Shown here piece by piece: positions 1-13,400 of a DNA stretch of 64,000 nucleotides; the stretch's first letter is position 1; every line of letters starts with the position of its first letter. Under the pieces are notes generated by a model. That model was not told where the DNA came from, did not search any database, and saw only the letters and a program-made list of their open reading frames with translations. This DNA is from Hyalella azteca (Eukaryota; Arthropoda; Malacostraca; Amphipoda; Hyalellidae), in contig NW_025945902.1 in assembly GCF_000764305.2 (NCBI RefSeq), forward strand, positions 1 through 64,000. Reading direction: 5' to 3'. The translations under genes and the position numbers were made by a program.

Positions 1-1320
1 TTTTTGGGGTTTGTAAAGTCGAAATTATGTTAGATATTTTGATAGCCCAATATTTCTTTGTTCGCTCGGAATTTCGGTGTCAATGCGTTTTTGTAGCCAG
101 TTTACCGCCCGTAGCGCTTATTTCCAATCGAAATTGATTTTCACGATGGCAAAATTTCGACATTGCAAGTGACAAAATAAATTCGATGGTCAACTTTTGG
201 GGAGCTTGAAAATTTGAGTGAAATAAAGTGAATAATTAGTGTAAATCAGTTTTGTATCCTTGACGACTGACTAATTATTATAACAAGACCTTTTGGAGTC
301 AGATCAAAGCAGAAGAGTTTAACTCGTTGTGAACACCGGAATTGCGAACTGAGGTCGGGTAGATCCTGAATAGCAATCCAAGATTCAACAACTACCTTAA
401 ATACGTACCTATTGGCAACTTGGACTGAATAGACTCTCCCTTATTAAAAATGTGCTGCAATCAGCTGTGTCAACAGAAGCTGCCAGAAGCATGATTCATT
501 AGTCATTTTTTTATTTGAAATTGAAAGCTTGGTTTCAAGTCCATTGGACTAGGAGCGTAAATTTTAGCCTAAAACCTATTCAAAGCTTACGCTTATGCAT
601 GGATTATTCTGTATATTTATGAAATTCATTTACGCAAAAATTAGAGCATGCACATATATGCAGTTTGCTGCTATAGACGATACTTTCCAGCAGCTACAAA
701 TGAAAAAAGAAATAGGAAAAGCCAAATTTATTAATATTTTTAATCCAGATGCTACCCTTAAATTGCATAATAATTTGTATTAAATTAATAAAAATTAGCA
801 TCAAAACATAGTATACCCAGATTGGGTATTACCTCTTCATAGTATAATTTTTAGTTGTAAATAATTTTATATTGATTCATTGATGTACAAAGAATTCTAT
901 CTATGCTCCTACAAAGCATTGTGCATTGGAATCGGAGTGCTCGCTGCCAGCTGCAAATAGTTTGTAGCATATTGCATGGTTGCCAAAGGCACTCTTATGG
1001 AGTTTATTTCTGTTAAATATTAATTGCTTTTTTGGATCTCCTGTAAATGATTTAACATGTACATATGAGCAGAGTGATACTAACAATGCTAATAAGTTAC
1101 CTATAATGGTTATTCTTTATTACTGAAATTAATACAGTTCATGACCATTTCTTATGAATTAAGTCCATTGGAAGCCCATTGCTTATTTTTTGGTTTGGAC
1201 AACAAATAGGTGTTTAAGAAAGGTTGGAGTGTTATTCTTTTGACTTACCCAACCAATCAGCCGCCGAGCGCCAACCAGCCGCAGCCTGCAGCGCGCAGCA
1301 GCCTGCAGTGGTTGAGTAAA

Positions 1321-1420
1321 TAGAATAAATGACATTTTCTATGATTTTTACTTGTTTTTCCTTTATTGATATGATATTACCATATACATTAATTACCATA
1401 TTATTGATGCTATATTACCG
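1321..1420 (+). repeat. 100-bp dispersed direct repeat, copy 1
   Basis: This stretch begins TAGAATAAATGACATTTTC and ends GATATTACCG-like. It recurs at 3484-3583 with about six mismatches by eye in 100 bases. The 2.1 kb between copies is not itself duplicated. Probably a fragment of an old interspersed repeat; no coding content. Confidence 0.8.
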
Positions 1421-1525
1421 TATCCATGAACATGCCATTGAGCATTTACAATAACATTGTCCACTGCAAGCTTCATATCAGCAGCCTTATAGCATTTTTT
1501 CTGTATTTGTAAAGCCCTGTCAGGC

Positions 1526-1578
1526 TGTCCATATGATCAAACTTATCGCCAGTCTTGCATGTCATGCCAGGTTTGACT
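1526..1578 (+). repeat. Fragment related to the MITE-like element at 2214-2406
   Basis: About 52 bases here match the reverse complement of 2354-2406, including the arm sequence and the adjoining CATGTCATGCCAGGTTTGAC. This suggests a second, degraded copy of the same inverted-repeat family. Confidence 0.6.
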
Positions 1579-2213
1579 GATTTTGATGGAAGACTGAAGA
1601 GCGTCCACACGCTCGAACTTTCCTTCAGTTTTTAGTGCGTTGGCAACAATGGCTGCCGGCCGGAGGCAGTGCTGCTCGCTGCAGTGATCGCAGTTTGTGC
1701 CACCAAAATTAGGTTGAAGCGATGCAAACGTTCGCTGTGGTCCCGAAAATGGTTTTAAGAAATGCCACAATGAGGGTTGATAGACAGCATCCCTACCAGC
1801 ACCAGACAGCATTGACGACTACATCTTGGCACATTCTTTTTGATAAAGTTTATTTTCTTTGTTACAAAGTCTTTGTTTGCTGTATAATCAACTTCTTTGC
1901 TCTTAACTATCAATGCCGCATAAGCCAGTGCTCTCTTGTTCTTGTGACTAGCTTTTTGATTGAATTTGCCATAAACATGGAAACTACGATATAACTCAAC
2001 AAACTGGCCAAAATAAATCGTGAAACCAGTGTCGGATATCCTGGGATATGAAAAACTAGAGGTAGCAAGGAACAATGTCATAGCTCTCAACATCAAAGAC
2101 TGAGATACCCTTGAAAATTCTTCAGAACTGTATTTGATTTGTCTGTCTTAATAACATCAACATCTTGGGTTATTTGTTATAGCGTACAAGTTTGACCAAT
2201 TAGTCGGTTGCCC

Positions 2214-2406
2214 GTCCACACGCTCAAACTTATCGTCAGTCTTGCATGAACCCAAAGGTCTTGTCTGTCCATCTTTTCCAGGTTTGTCAAACCTCAAACT
2301 CCACTCACACATCATGCAAGACATCAAACTTTGAGCGTCCACACTCCGTCTTGTCGTCAAACCTGGCATGACATGCAAGACTGACGATAAGCTTGAGCAT
2401 GTGGAT
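2214..2406. mobile_element. MITE-like element with 35-bp terminal inverted repeats
   Basis: Arms at 2214-2248 and 2372-2406 are inverted repeats matching at 32 of 35 positions. The left arm begins GTCCACACGCTCAAAC and ends GTCTTGCATG. The element is about 193 bp with no coding capacity, as expected for a non-autonomous DNA transposon. I could not identify a target-site duplication, so the superfamily is open. Confidence 0.55.
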
Positions 2407-2777
2407 GGGGCTAAAGCTTACAGGACGGCTTGTAATTTCACACCATTTTAATTGGGTTGAGTGAATTTACTATAAAAAAGATCATGAAAAACATACCTGA
2501 AACAAAGGAATGTTTTAGTGACAACCATCGTTTGTTTTGGAGAAATAAATCATAGTTTAGGTCCATTACTTTTCATTCTATGATGCCTGGTGCACAATTT
2601 TATATATGACATTCTATGCACAATATTGTGATGATCAAAGATGCACTAATTTTTCTATAAGTGAAATTTTTTTGCTGAGCGAGGTAAATGTAATCAATAT
2701 TCTTTGTTTTTAATCAATTTTTTTCTTAACTGGAGCCTTTGCTAACTGTGGTTCTACTGTAAATGTGTTTTTGGAGG

Positions 2778-3377
2778 TGTCCCGAGAAGCCCCGCTGTGC
2801 GGAAATGATCGCCATTTTTTTTTTGCATTGAGGGTATGTAAATTCCGCAGATAAAGTTTTCATGCTGACACTTGTCTGCCACTTTTTTCTAAGCAAAATT
2901 TTTTAATACGGCAAATATTTTTTACTACAGACCTCAGCAGAAGTAATGTTTCAAAAACATTGTTTTTTCACCATTTTTTTCAGGAATTTTTCAAAGCTAG
3001 TAAATGTAGTATTTTTGAACTTCCTTTATACTACATAGATAGGAAAAATGTTGACGTATATGCCACTATATTTAGTTTTGCAATATTCCAATTAGTTTTG
3101 CTACTGAAACAGTTTTATACCATATCGGAGGACTGTCCCGAGTTACCCCGCCCATCCGTTACCGTCAACCGGGGCTACTCGGGACAGTTTTGAGCGTTTT
3201 TTTGTTAATAACTTCTTATGATTAAACATTTCATGAACAAGTTTAGGCTCATTGTATAGCTCTTTGCGAGGGCTAGCGAATGGCATTGTCAAAAAAATTC
3301 CATATGCTATTCGTAAGGTGCCAGAAGCAAAAAAAGAGAGTCCCTAGTAGCCCTGTCGAACGGGGCTACTCAGGACA
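2778..3377. mobile_element. Cluster of four 17-bp inverted repeats, possible non-autonomous DNA transposon(s)
   Basis: A 17-base motif close to TGTCCCGAGTAGCCCCG occurs on the + strand at 2778-2794 and 3134-3150, and inverted at 3170-3186 and 3361-3377. The inner pair is separated by only 19 bases; the outer pair bounds about 600 bp. The arrangement fits one element inserted next to or within a relative. No transposase remnant is visible. Confidence 0.45.
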
Positions 3378-4241
3378 CTTGGAATAAAACTTCATTTTAT
3401 AACACTTCAAGCATGCAGAGCGTACTCATCCATTACTAACAGTACTCTGAATTTCTCCTCTTTCATTGTAGATGATGTAGAGGTAGAATAAATGACATTT
3501 TCAGTGATTTTCACTTGTTTTTCCTTTATTGATATGATATTACCATATACATTAATTACTGTATTATTGATGCGATATTACCGTTGTAGCGGTTCCCGGT
3601 AAGCCCGCACAAATATGCGAGACTGTAGCTCTTGAGTCCTTGGACATGGAAACAAATACTGAATGCGGTCAGAAGGAGTCACATTCAGGAAGGCATGAAA
3701 CATAGAAAACACTAAACAGTTTACTACTAACTAAATGCAAAATACAAAATGGCAGATACAACAATAACTGGATGGTACCTAGTCTAACTGAAACACTAGC
3801 AGTGGTGTCAGTTCAGCCCACTTGGTGGTCTGGGTTAAGTGCTCTAATGAGTGGACCACTGAGGCCTCTCAGCGTTGTAGTTTTGAGTAACTACGAAATA
3901 ATAGTAAAGTCATGATGGAAAATAGTTATTAACAGCTTCTGCTGCCGGATAATAACAATGTCTTACTCAAACATTATATAAGGCCAACTACGGTTTTAAC
4001 AACCATAAATTGATTCAATTAACCATAATTGACATATTAATTAACCATAATTGATTCAATTAAAAACTGAAATTTTCAAAGCTTCATAGCTTTGATTATA
4101 TCAAAGTGAAAATTCAATAGCATAAAAATCATAGTGCATAAAATGGGAAATTTTTAGATTTCATTTATCAGTTCCTTTAGTCATTTTTTGAGGTCATTTC
4201 TAGAATATTTATGTAAATAATTTTGTTTCTAGGTGTAAAGA

Positions 4242-4401
4242 ATGGCGTGGCGATTCAAAGTTAGTAAGTATAAGAATGCAGTTGGCGTTGTTCCACGTAA
4301 AGAAGACTGGCTCAGTGACATCAAAGTTGGCTCTCCACAGTCATGTGGCAACCTCATCAAAGCTTCTGCTGCCTTCATGGCATTCAATGTCGAGAATAGA
4401 G
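4242..4401 (+). CDS. pod1: pod1 coding exon 1
   Basis: Residues 1-53, the coronin N-terminal signature ([15 protein letters not shown] then SAAFMAFN). The ATG is nine bases downstream of a 3' splice site (TTTTGTTTCTAG ending at 4232), so a 5' untranslated exon is expected upstream. Ends G|gtatgt, phase 1. Confidence 0.93.
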
Positions 4402-7400
4402 GTATGTTATGGAGGCTTCATTTCATATCTATTTTGAATATGAATACAGTATTGATGCTTCATTAAGTTATATAAATATACCTATATATATATTATAAAT
4501 ATATATGTAAATATATATAGATATATTATAAATATATATATAGAAAATTAAAGCATGTCTAATTAGAAGATCTGCTGTATTTTTATCCATCATGTCACTA
4601 AAGCATCCAGCAGCAGTCTCATATCAAACTGTAGTTCCATTTATCTTGATGGTTCCTCTCCATCTTTGCAATGTATTGAAGGAGTTTTTCTTGCCTTCAT
4701 CCCAACTCCAAGGTTTTATTTTAAAAGTTGAGGTTTGAATAAATAAAAGAAATCTTTGTGACATTTGGCACCCAATATGTTCACAAGACTTGAGCAACTT
4801 TCTCTATGGGCTTGGTGATATTGTATGCATGTGTTAGCTGGCAAGCCCATATGTGATATTTCTATTCCTTTAAGTTTAGGAAAAAATTAGCGCATTCTCA
4901 ATGTTGAGATTAAACATGAATATATTAAACAAATATTCAATTATTAAATACTGTATGTACCTACATGATATTGGTTTCTTTGAAATCAGAAAAAAATTAG
5001 CTACAATCTCAATGTTAAAATTAAACATGACATGATACTATAGCATCCGCAATATAAATGCCATGCATATGTAAAAATTTAAACTTTCACTGAAAATTAA
5101 CTTCAAATTTGAATTGGTCATCTGTAAATTTGGGAAAATTAGTATTTGTTTTTTTTTTTTTTTTTTTGCATGCTTGAATTTATTTCTAAACTACCGTGTG
5201 TATACAGAATAATTTTCTAGTCCTTGCTGGAAAAAATTGTCTGTAGATCCAGTCTTAAAGGGACCTGAAATTCTGTTATGATTTTGTCTGTATGAAGCGT
5301 TTGATTAAAATAAAATAATTTTCAGGTGGGGGATCCTTAGGAGTGATGCCTCTGAGCAGCAAAGGCCGTTTTGACCCCAACCACCCGCTGCTGCACGCCC
5401 ACAGTGACCTGGTCACAGACTTTGACTTCTCCCCTTTTGATGATGGCATGCTGGCCACGGGATCTACAGATGCCTGTGTCAGTACTTCACCTACATTTAC
5501 AATAAGATACACATTTTCCCATTGAATTATTTGTGATGAAAATGAAATGATTTTTGTAAGCAGTGTCAGTGCATTGCAGCAGTGCTATTTTCATTGCATT
5601 GAAATAAATTGTGCCTCATTGTCAATAACTACATTCAGACAGTAGATGGAATACAGGGGACATTTTTTTGTGCACTTTACTTTATTAGGTACCTTATCTC
5701 CTTGCATGGTTTGTATTTTGTAATAGTTATACTTCCAATGAAATTTTAAGAACCAATTGTAGGCTTTTTTTAAAAACCAATTGAAGGAAAATCACATAAC
5801 TTTCACATTATGTAAAATTGAAATTATTCTCTTTGTCAGTTTAGTCTTCAGTAAGAAAGCAACAATTAGTGGTCACATTATGTAAAATTGATATTATTCT
5901 CTCAATTTCAGTTCAGTGTTCAGCAGAGTAACAATTAGATGTAATAACAGTGTTCTTTATTTCGGTTCAGTGTTCAGTAAGAAAGCAACAATTCAGTGGT
6001 CACATTATGTAAAATTGATATTATTCTCTCAATTTCAGTTCAGTGTTCTGTAAGATAGTAACAATTAGCTGTAATAACAGTGTTCTTTATTTCGGTTCAG
6101 TGTTCAGTAAGAAAGCAACAATTAGTGGTCGCATTATGTAAAATTCATATTATTCTACTTATGTTGGTTCAGCGCTCAGTAAGAAAGCAAGAATTAGCTG
6201 TAATAACAATGTTTTATTTGTGTTACAGGTGCACATTTGGCACATCCCCACTAGTGGCCTTGAGAGCAACATCAGTTCACCAGAATATTCCCTGCCTCAG
6301 TTTGACAAGCGCGTTGAGAACGTCCTGTTCCACCCTACCACCGAGTTTATTCTCTCCATTGCGTACTATGATACCATCAAAATCTGGGACATCTTACATC
6401 AGAAGGAAATTTCATGTGGGTTTTTTTGCTGCTATTTTAATCCCAATATATTGAGACTACAAATTGAGAAAATTGTTTGTTGGTCCGACGTCATTTCCTA
6501 TATATCTCATTGAAAACATTCCAGTAGTTTACAGTCTAAGCCTTATCTTCATTATGTAGTTGATCTCAAATTATAATTACTTATATAAGTTTTAATACAT
6601 GAATGAAATTTTTGGCATTGATACCAATGACTTTTTTTCCTAAACTGCAATATCGCGTTAAGAAATTCAATAATACACTTGTGTTGTCTTCACTACTGGA
6701 GCACTGTTTGCCAGACTCGCATGCTGCCAAGGTATCTTCACTATTGAATACTCTATTAATTTACCATCCATGCAGGCTGATAAGGTATCTTTACTATTGA
6801 ATACACTATTAATTTGCCATCCATGCAGGCTGATAAGGTATCTTCACTGCTGAATGCACTTATGCTTTGCCACCCTCTCAGGCCGCCATGTTGTCTTCAC
6901 TATTGAATGCACTGCAGTTTACTGTCTTTGCAGGCGACCAAGGTATCTTCACTGTTGAATGCCGTGATTTGTTGCCACCCTCACAGGCTGCCAAGGTGTT
7001 GTCACTATTGAATACACTGTTAATTTACCATCCTCGCAAGCTGACAAGCTATCGTCACTACTGAATGCCCTAATTTTTTGCCACTCTCGCAGGCTGCCAA
7101 GGTGTTGTCACTATTGAATGCTCTGTTAATTTATCATCCTCGCAGGCAGACAAGGTATCTTCACTAGGTACTGAATGCCCTAATTTTTTTCGACCCTCAC
7201 AGGCTGTCAGGGCGCAACAGACCAGCTACAGAGCACCACATGGCGCGGCGATGGCTCTATGTTGGCCAGCAGCGGCAAGGACCGCGTGGTGCGCCTGCAC
7301 GACCCGCGCGCCCCCCATAAAGCTGCCTTGGAGTGCAACGGCCACCAGAGCGCCAAAGACTCCCGCATCGTCTGGCTGGGAGACACCGACTCCATCCTCA

Positions 7401-10400
7401 GCACGGGCTACAGCAGCAGCCGCATCAGGGAGATGTCCTTGAGAGACGTGCGGGCTTTTGATAAGCCCGTCAAGACCCAGCAGTTTGATGCCTCTACGGG
7501 GTACGATGCTTTGAGGAGAGCATGTTTTATGTTTTAAGATCATTGTGTAATATTCTGGGTACAAGAGTTCAAGAGTTAGTTTCCTTATTAATCTCTTAGA
7601 TAAAGTGTCTATTATATTGTTGAGGAAAAGTAAAAAAAATGAAATGTAGAAATATGAACCTAGAAATATCATATGGACCTCTTGAAAACACGTCATAAAG
7701 TAATATTTACAGGAGTTAATTGTAAGAACTTGTTGCGGTAAAATGACTGAATAAATACATGTATCAAGGATTAGCTGATGACCATTATCTTGCATGCCCA
7801 GAATACTGATGCCCCTGTACGATGCTGACACACGCATGCTGTTCCTGGCTGGCAAGGCTGATGTGAGCATCATGTACTGGGAGGTCACCAACAAAGAGCC
7901 CTACTTAACTGAAGGCTTAAAGCACACGGGTTAGTTTTTCACACATTATTTTCTCGTCTTCTGTATGAACTTTATCAGGTTCATAAGTGTTAATGTCCTT
8001 TTGTATGTATTTAATGTTTTGACGAGCGTGCTAGGGTATTTACCATCCAATGAGAATTCGTTATTGCTAGAGAACCATTTCCTAAAGTTCATTGATCAAG
8101 GATTGTTTACTGAATTGTAGCAGGCGTATTATCTATTCTGGAAAATATTAAGAATTGATAAAGTAATTTCAAATAAAACATTCTCAAAACGCACTGATTT
8201 CTTTCTAGATCTATCGTCTACTTCCCTATTGCACCTCATAGCTTGTTCGCTATTTCTCTGGTCTATTTATTTCATGATTTAGATTATAAACTATAATTTT
8301 CCTTCATTAACTTTATGAATGGAATTATATTTAGAATAAAAAAATTCAATTTGTTCGTTCATTATTCATGATAACAAGTTATCTCTTCCAGCATGTCTTC
8401 TTATATCTTTATTGATGATTGCAGGCAGCAGCCAGACTAAGGGGGCGTGCTTGGTGCCCAAGCGCGGCTTAGACGTCATGGCGGGAGAAGTGAACCGCGT
8501 CCTGCAGCTCACGCCGTCCGCCGTCATACCCATCACGTACCAGGTGCCGCGCAAGGTACGTATCATCACGTACCAGGTGCCGCGCAAGGTAAAAGGTACG
8601 TATCATCACATACCAGGTGCCGCGCAAGGTACGTATCATCACGTACCAGGTGCCGCGCAAGGTATGTACCATCACGTACCGGGTGCCGCGCAAGGTACGT
8701 ACCATCACGTACCGGGTGCCGCGCAAGGTATGTACCATCACGTACCGGGTGCCGCGCAAGGTACGTATCATCACGTACCAGGTGCCCCGCAAGGTACGTA
8801 TCATCACGTACCAGGTGCCGCGCAAGGTATGTACCATCACGTACCGGGTGCCGCGCATGGTACGCATCATCACTTACCGGGTGCGCAAGGTACGTATCAT
8901 CACGTACCAGGTGCCGCGCAAGGTACGTATCATCACGTACCAGGTGCCCTGCACGGTGCGTACCATCACGTACCAGGTGCCGCGCAAGGTACGTACCATC
9001 ACGTACCGGGTGCCACGCAAGGTACATACCATCACGTACCGGGTGCCGCGCAAGGTACGTATCATCACATACCATGTGCCGCGCAAGGTACGTATCATCA
9101 CGTACCAGGTGCCGCGCAAGGTATGTACCATCACGTACCGGGTGCCGCGCAAGGTACGCATCATCACTTACCAGGTGCGCAAGGTACGTATCATCACGTA
9201 CCAGGTGCCTCGCAAGGTAGATATCATCACGTACCAGGTGCCGCGCAAGGTACATATCATCACGTACCAGGTGCCCTGCACGGTGCGTACCATCACGTAC
9301 CAGGTGCCCCGCAATGTATGTATCATCACCTACCAGGTGCCCCGCAAGGTGCGTATCATCACATACCAGGTGCCCCGCAAGATACGTATCATCACGTACC
9401 AAGTGCCCCACAAGGTACGTACCATCACGTACCAGGTGCCGAGTAAGGTACATAATATCCCGTACCAGGTGCCCCGCAAGGTACGTATCATCACGTACCA
9501 GGTGCCCCGCAAGGTACGTATCATCACGTACCAGGTTCCACACACGGTACAAATCATAATGTACCAGGTGCTGAGTAAGGCACATTTGCACCATTAGGTA
9601 GCAGGTGCCGAGTAAGGTACTAGCGCACCATTATGTACCAGGTACCAAGTAAAGTATGTATGCACCATTATATACCTGGTGTCGTGTAAGGTGCATAATT
9701 TTTTAAAATTAAGATGAGATGTCAAGACGCTAGCTTTTGCCCAAACACATCTAGCTGAAAGAGGTGGATGTGCTACTCAGTTTATAGGACAAGAACTATT
9801 TCTCATGGGCTCTGCTAATTTGACTCACCAACTTTGTAATTAATACAGAGAATTGTGTTTCAATCCCAGACATACCGAGAGTTCCACAGCGACCTGTTCC
9901 CCGACACGCGTAGTGCGACGAGCGCCCAGACCATCGAGGCGTGGGTGACGGGCGGCAACGCAGCTCTGGCGCCCCTCTCCCTGGACCCTGGCAAGCGTCA
10001 CGCGCCAACACTTGAGGCAAGTGCTCTTATAAAATAGAGCGTGGTATTCTTAAATTACCTCTATTGGTTTTTCTATTTGTTTGGGACTCGAGTTGACCGT
10101 GTTCTCATTTTTAATTTGTTCTTCAAGATATTCATTCACTATAATTTCTAAGCTTGTATCATGACAACAGTTGCAGGTTGTGTATAGTATGAGATTTTCT
10201 AGTCGTTTTAGAATGTGTTCGACCATCACAAGCAATCTCCTCACAGTTGCTAATACTGTACAGCTGCACCGCGGTGTTTTGTCCGAGCGTCATGAGGAGA
10301 TACAGAGCAACAAGTGCGAGGACAGCCACCTGCACAACAACGGTAATGCAGTGCACAGCACATTGGGCACGTCTACACCCTTGCCCGTATCTGCACCCGT

Positions 10401-13400
10401 GCCCGTGCCTGCTCCGCGCTCCCGCTCCTCAGACACCAACAAAACGCCCGCTAAACCGACCGTTGCAGTCAAGGTACCTAGTGCAAAAAAATGTTCACGA
10501 TTTATATTTGGTTGGGCGTTTCAATTTGCTATTAAATCGCTGCAATTTACGATGCTACTAATCAATTAATCAATTTATGATTGCCTAACAGCTGCTCAGC
10601 TTGAATTAACGTTTTTTTGTTAAAAATTGTTGGGATTTTAAGATGCTTGATTTATCTTTATTGAAGAATCTGCCTCAAGATTTAATATGGGACTGCAATT
10701 CCCGACTAATTGAACCAGTCTCTTCACTCGTGTCATTGTGGGATTAGTTCTGATTAGATTCTTTGCTTCTAGGTATCATAATTACTATGCAATTTGTTGC
10801 TTATTGAATTAATATTTCTAATTCATGATTTACCTTTAATCACTTCTCATTGGTGCTCATTTTACTTAATTAGATAGTAATTAATCTGTTAACTAATCCG
10901 TGTTGGCTGAGCATGAGCTAATACCTAACAAACACGCCGTGTTTCGTTGACTTAGTATTATGATGGTCGCTGCCTGCTGGTCCACGGAAGAATCTCTTTC
11001 ATGTCCGTCTAGTTCAGTGACACGCGTCTTCCAAAAGTTGCTCGGTGTGCGGGGGATTCAATAAGTCAGCAATGTTGGGAGCCTTGAATGTAAGCGATAG
11101 CCCCTTATTGCTGACATTTGTTTGTCAGTCGAGTATGGTGGTCCGTTATTGCTGACGCTTGTTGGTCAGTCGAGTATGGTGGTCTGTTATTGCTGTCGCT
11201 TGTTTGTCAGCCGAGTATGGTGGTCTGTTATTGCTGTCGCTTGTTTGTCAGCCGAGTATGGTGGTCCGTTATTGCTGACGCTTGTTGGTCAGCCGAGTAT
11301 AGTAGTCCGTTATTACTGATGTTTGTTTGTCAGCTGAGTATGGTGGTTTATTACTGCTGACGTTTGTTTGTCAGCCGAGTATGACGGTCCGTTATTGCTG
11401 ACGCTTGTTTGTCAGTCCAGTATGGCGGCCTGTTATTGCTGATGTTTGTTTGTCAGCCAAGCATGGTAGTGCCCAAGCCCGCCCAGCGGTCCAGCGTCGG
11501 GAACAACAAGCAGCGCAGCGGGCACGCTACCAACGGTGACGCCAACGGATCGCTGGGCTCCAGTTCTCTGGCGCAGATCAGGAAGACCTTCGAGGTGCCA
11601 TCCCATCTGCTAGCTTTCATTTCAATGTAGTATAAACTTGGAGTTATCTTCCGTTATTCTATGACAAAAATAAACTTCAATGCACCTACTCAACTTGGAG
11701 CGCCAATTTCCGTTTGAAATCATTTCAATGTTGTATAGACTTGGAGTTATCTTCCGTTACTCGATGACAGAAATAAACTTCAATGCACCTACTCAACTCG
11801 AAGATCCAATACTAGCTGTTTGAAACTTTACATTATTTTTGGGGCTTTAGAATTGATTTTCGTTGATTTTGAAGCTTGTGACATGAGTGACGCATCTTAA
11901 ATGAGATTTCAAACAGCATTAACATAGCACCTGTTGCTCTACTATCAACTTTTTAACTTCTGCTTTTACTTGTATGGTTATTCATGCTTGCTCGTCTTTG
12001 CCTTGTTTCTAGCTCATTGTTAAGTACTCGCCTCTAAGTTCTCTACATTTCTTCCCTCTTTGCCTAAAATTATAATCTCTATTCGTTGTTGGAGAAGAAG
12101 AAGTTTTCATTGCGTTTGATATGCATCGTATTCAGTGCTTATCATACACGTGACTTCTATAGATTTACATGTATTTTTTCAAGTACAGTTTTCTTCATGT
12201 ATTCTGCAATTCAAACAATTTTTGTACAATTTATCCATTTGTTAAGTGTTTATAATTATAAATATCTTTGGAAAGAAATATAGGATTTTCTAGGTACAGA
12301 GATTAATTTTGCTTTGAATTGCAGAAAAGCGATTGCACTAAAGAGGAACGGGCCCGCAATTTGGAAAATTCTGCAGATTCCTTGGACCATGAAGTGGTGA
12401 GCGTGAACTTCTGAATTTGTTTTTATAGTTGCATTGAAATGATGATTTAAAAGTTTACTGTATATTTTACTGTGAATATTGTAGCAATTTATTTACATTT
12501 AAGATTTATTTTTGATTTAAGATTTTTGATTAAGTTTTTGGGTGTGGTCTGATATTCTGTACTAAAATCCACTGATTACGGTATTTATCAGAGATTACCT
12601 GTTTATTTGTCTTGATTATTTATTGTGTTGTTGGGGTAATGTTTTGTAGGTGAAATACGATACCGGTATTCCTTTTTCATTTACTTAAAGGATCTATGTA
12701 GAACTATTGTATTTTTGAAGTCATTCTAGTCATACAAACGATTGTTACAGCAGGACGAATCTTGCTCCAAACTCGCGTCGATCAGAGCACAGTTTGAGAA
12801 CCGCAGCTCCTCGGAGGACTCGAACGCTGCCAAGAAGGAGTCTGAGGTTAGTCAGGCCATATCTCTATGTCTTTGTCCATATTTTGTTCTAAAATCATCG
12901 AAATCAACTCATTTTAATGATTCTACTATGAAACAAGCAAAACATGATGCCATGATTTATTTTTCAAACTATTTGACCAAAATTTTCTAATGAGACGCTT
13001 TTAATACAAAATTTGCTGATTTCAACAACCTATACAAATAATCAACTGTTAGCTGTCGTCATCACTGACCGACGGGCTGTTTGTTGTGTGATATTTATGT
13101 ATTCTGATTGAATAATGTCATCATCTGCATCAGATTATACGTCTGCTGTTGGTGAAGCTGGCGTGTCTGGCATGTAAAGGTCGCAATGTTTTGGTTAATT
13201 CATGGATCTACGAAGATCTTTATTCAAAATTTTTGATGTCTGTGCGGAATTTTTTGGCATATTTTTGCGTTTTGATGTGATGTAGTATACAGTTTGTTCT
13301 TTGATTTGCTTGTAGCATGCGGTCATATTCTCCAGCAGTTGTTTGTAACGTGAGTTCTATGCCTCAGGAGTTTGTAACGTGAGATCCTATGCCTCAGCAG

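Larger units (their letters stand above)
1..4232. other. Upstream region of the coronin gene, no coding gene seen
   Basis: I see no convincing coding exon here; open frames are short, low in complexity and lack family motifs. The first coding exon of the coronin gene is preceded by a good 3' splice site, so a non-coding first exon and the promoter probably lie in or before this stretch, but I cannot place them. It holds a dispersed 100-bp direct repeat, a MITE-like element and a set of 17-bp inverted repeats, listed separately. Confidence 0.6.

Noticed and set aside
7226..7894. 222-codon minus-strand open frame
   Set aside because: It is antisense to coronin exons 4-5 and their intron; the plus strand has clear family motifs and splice sites.
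8412..9597. Long open frames of 257-344 codons on both strands
   Set aside because: They result from a 33-bp unit without stops in any frame. Only the first 131 bases (8425-8555) belong to the coronin exon.
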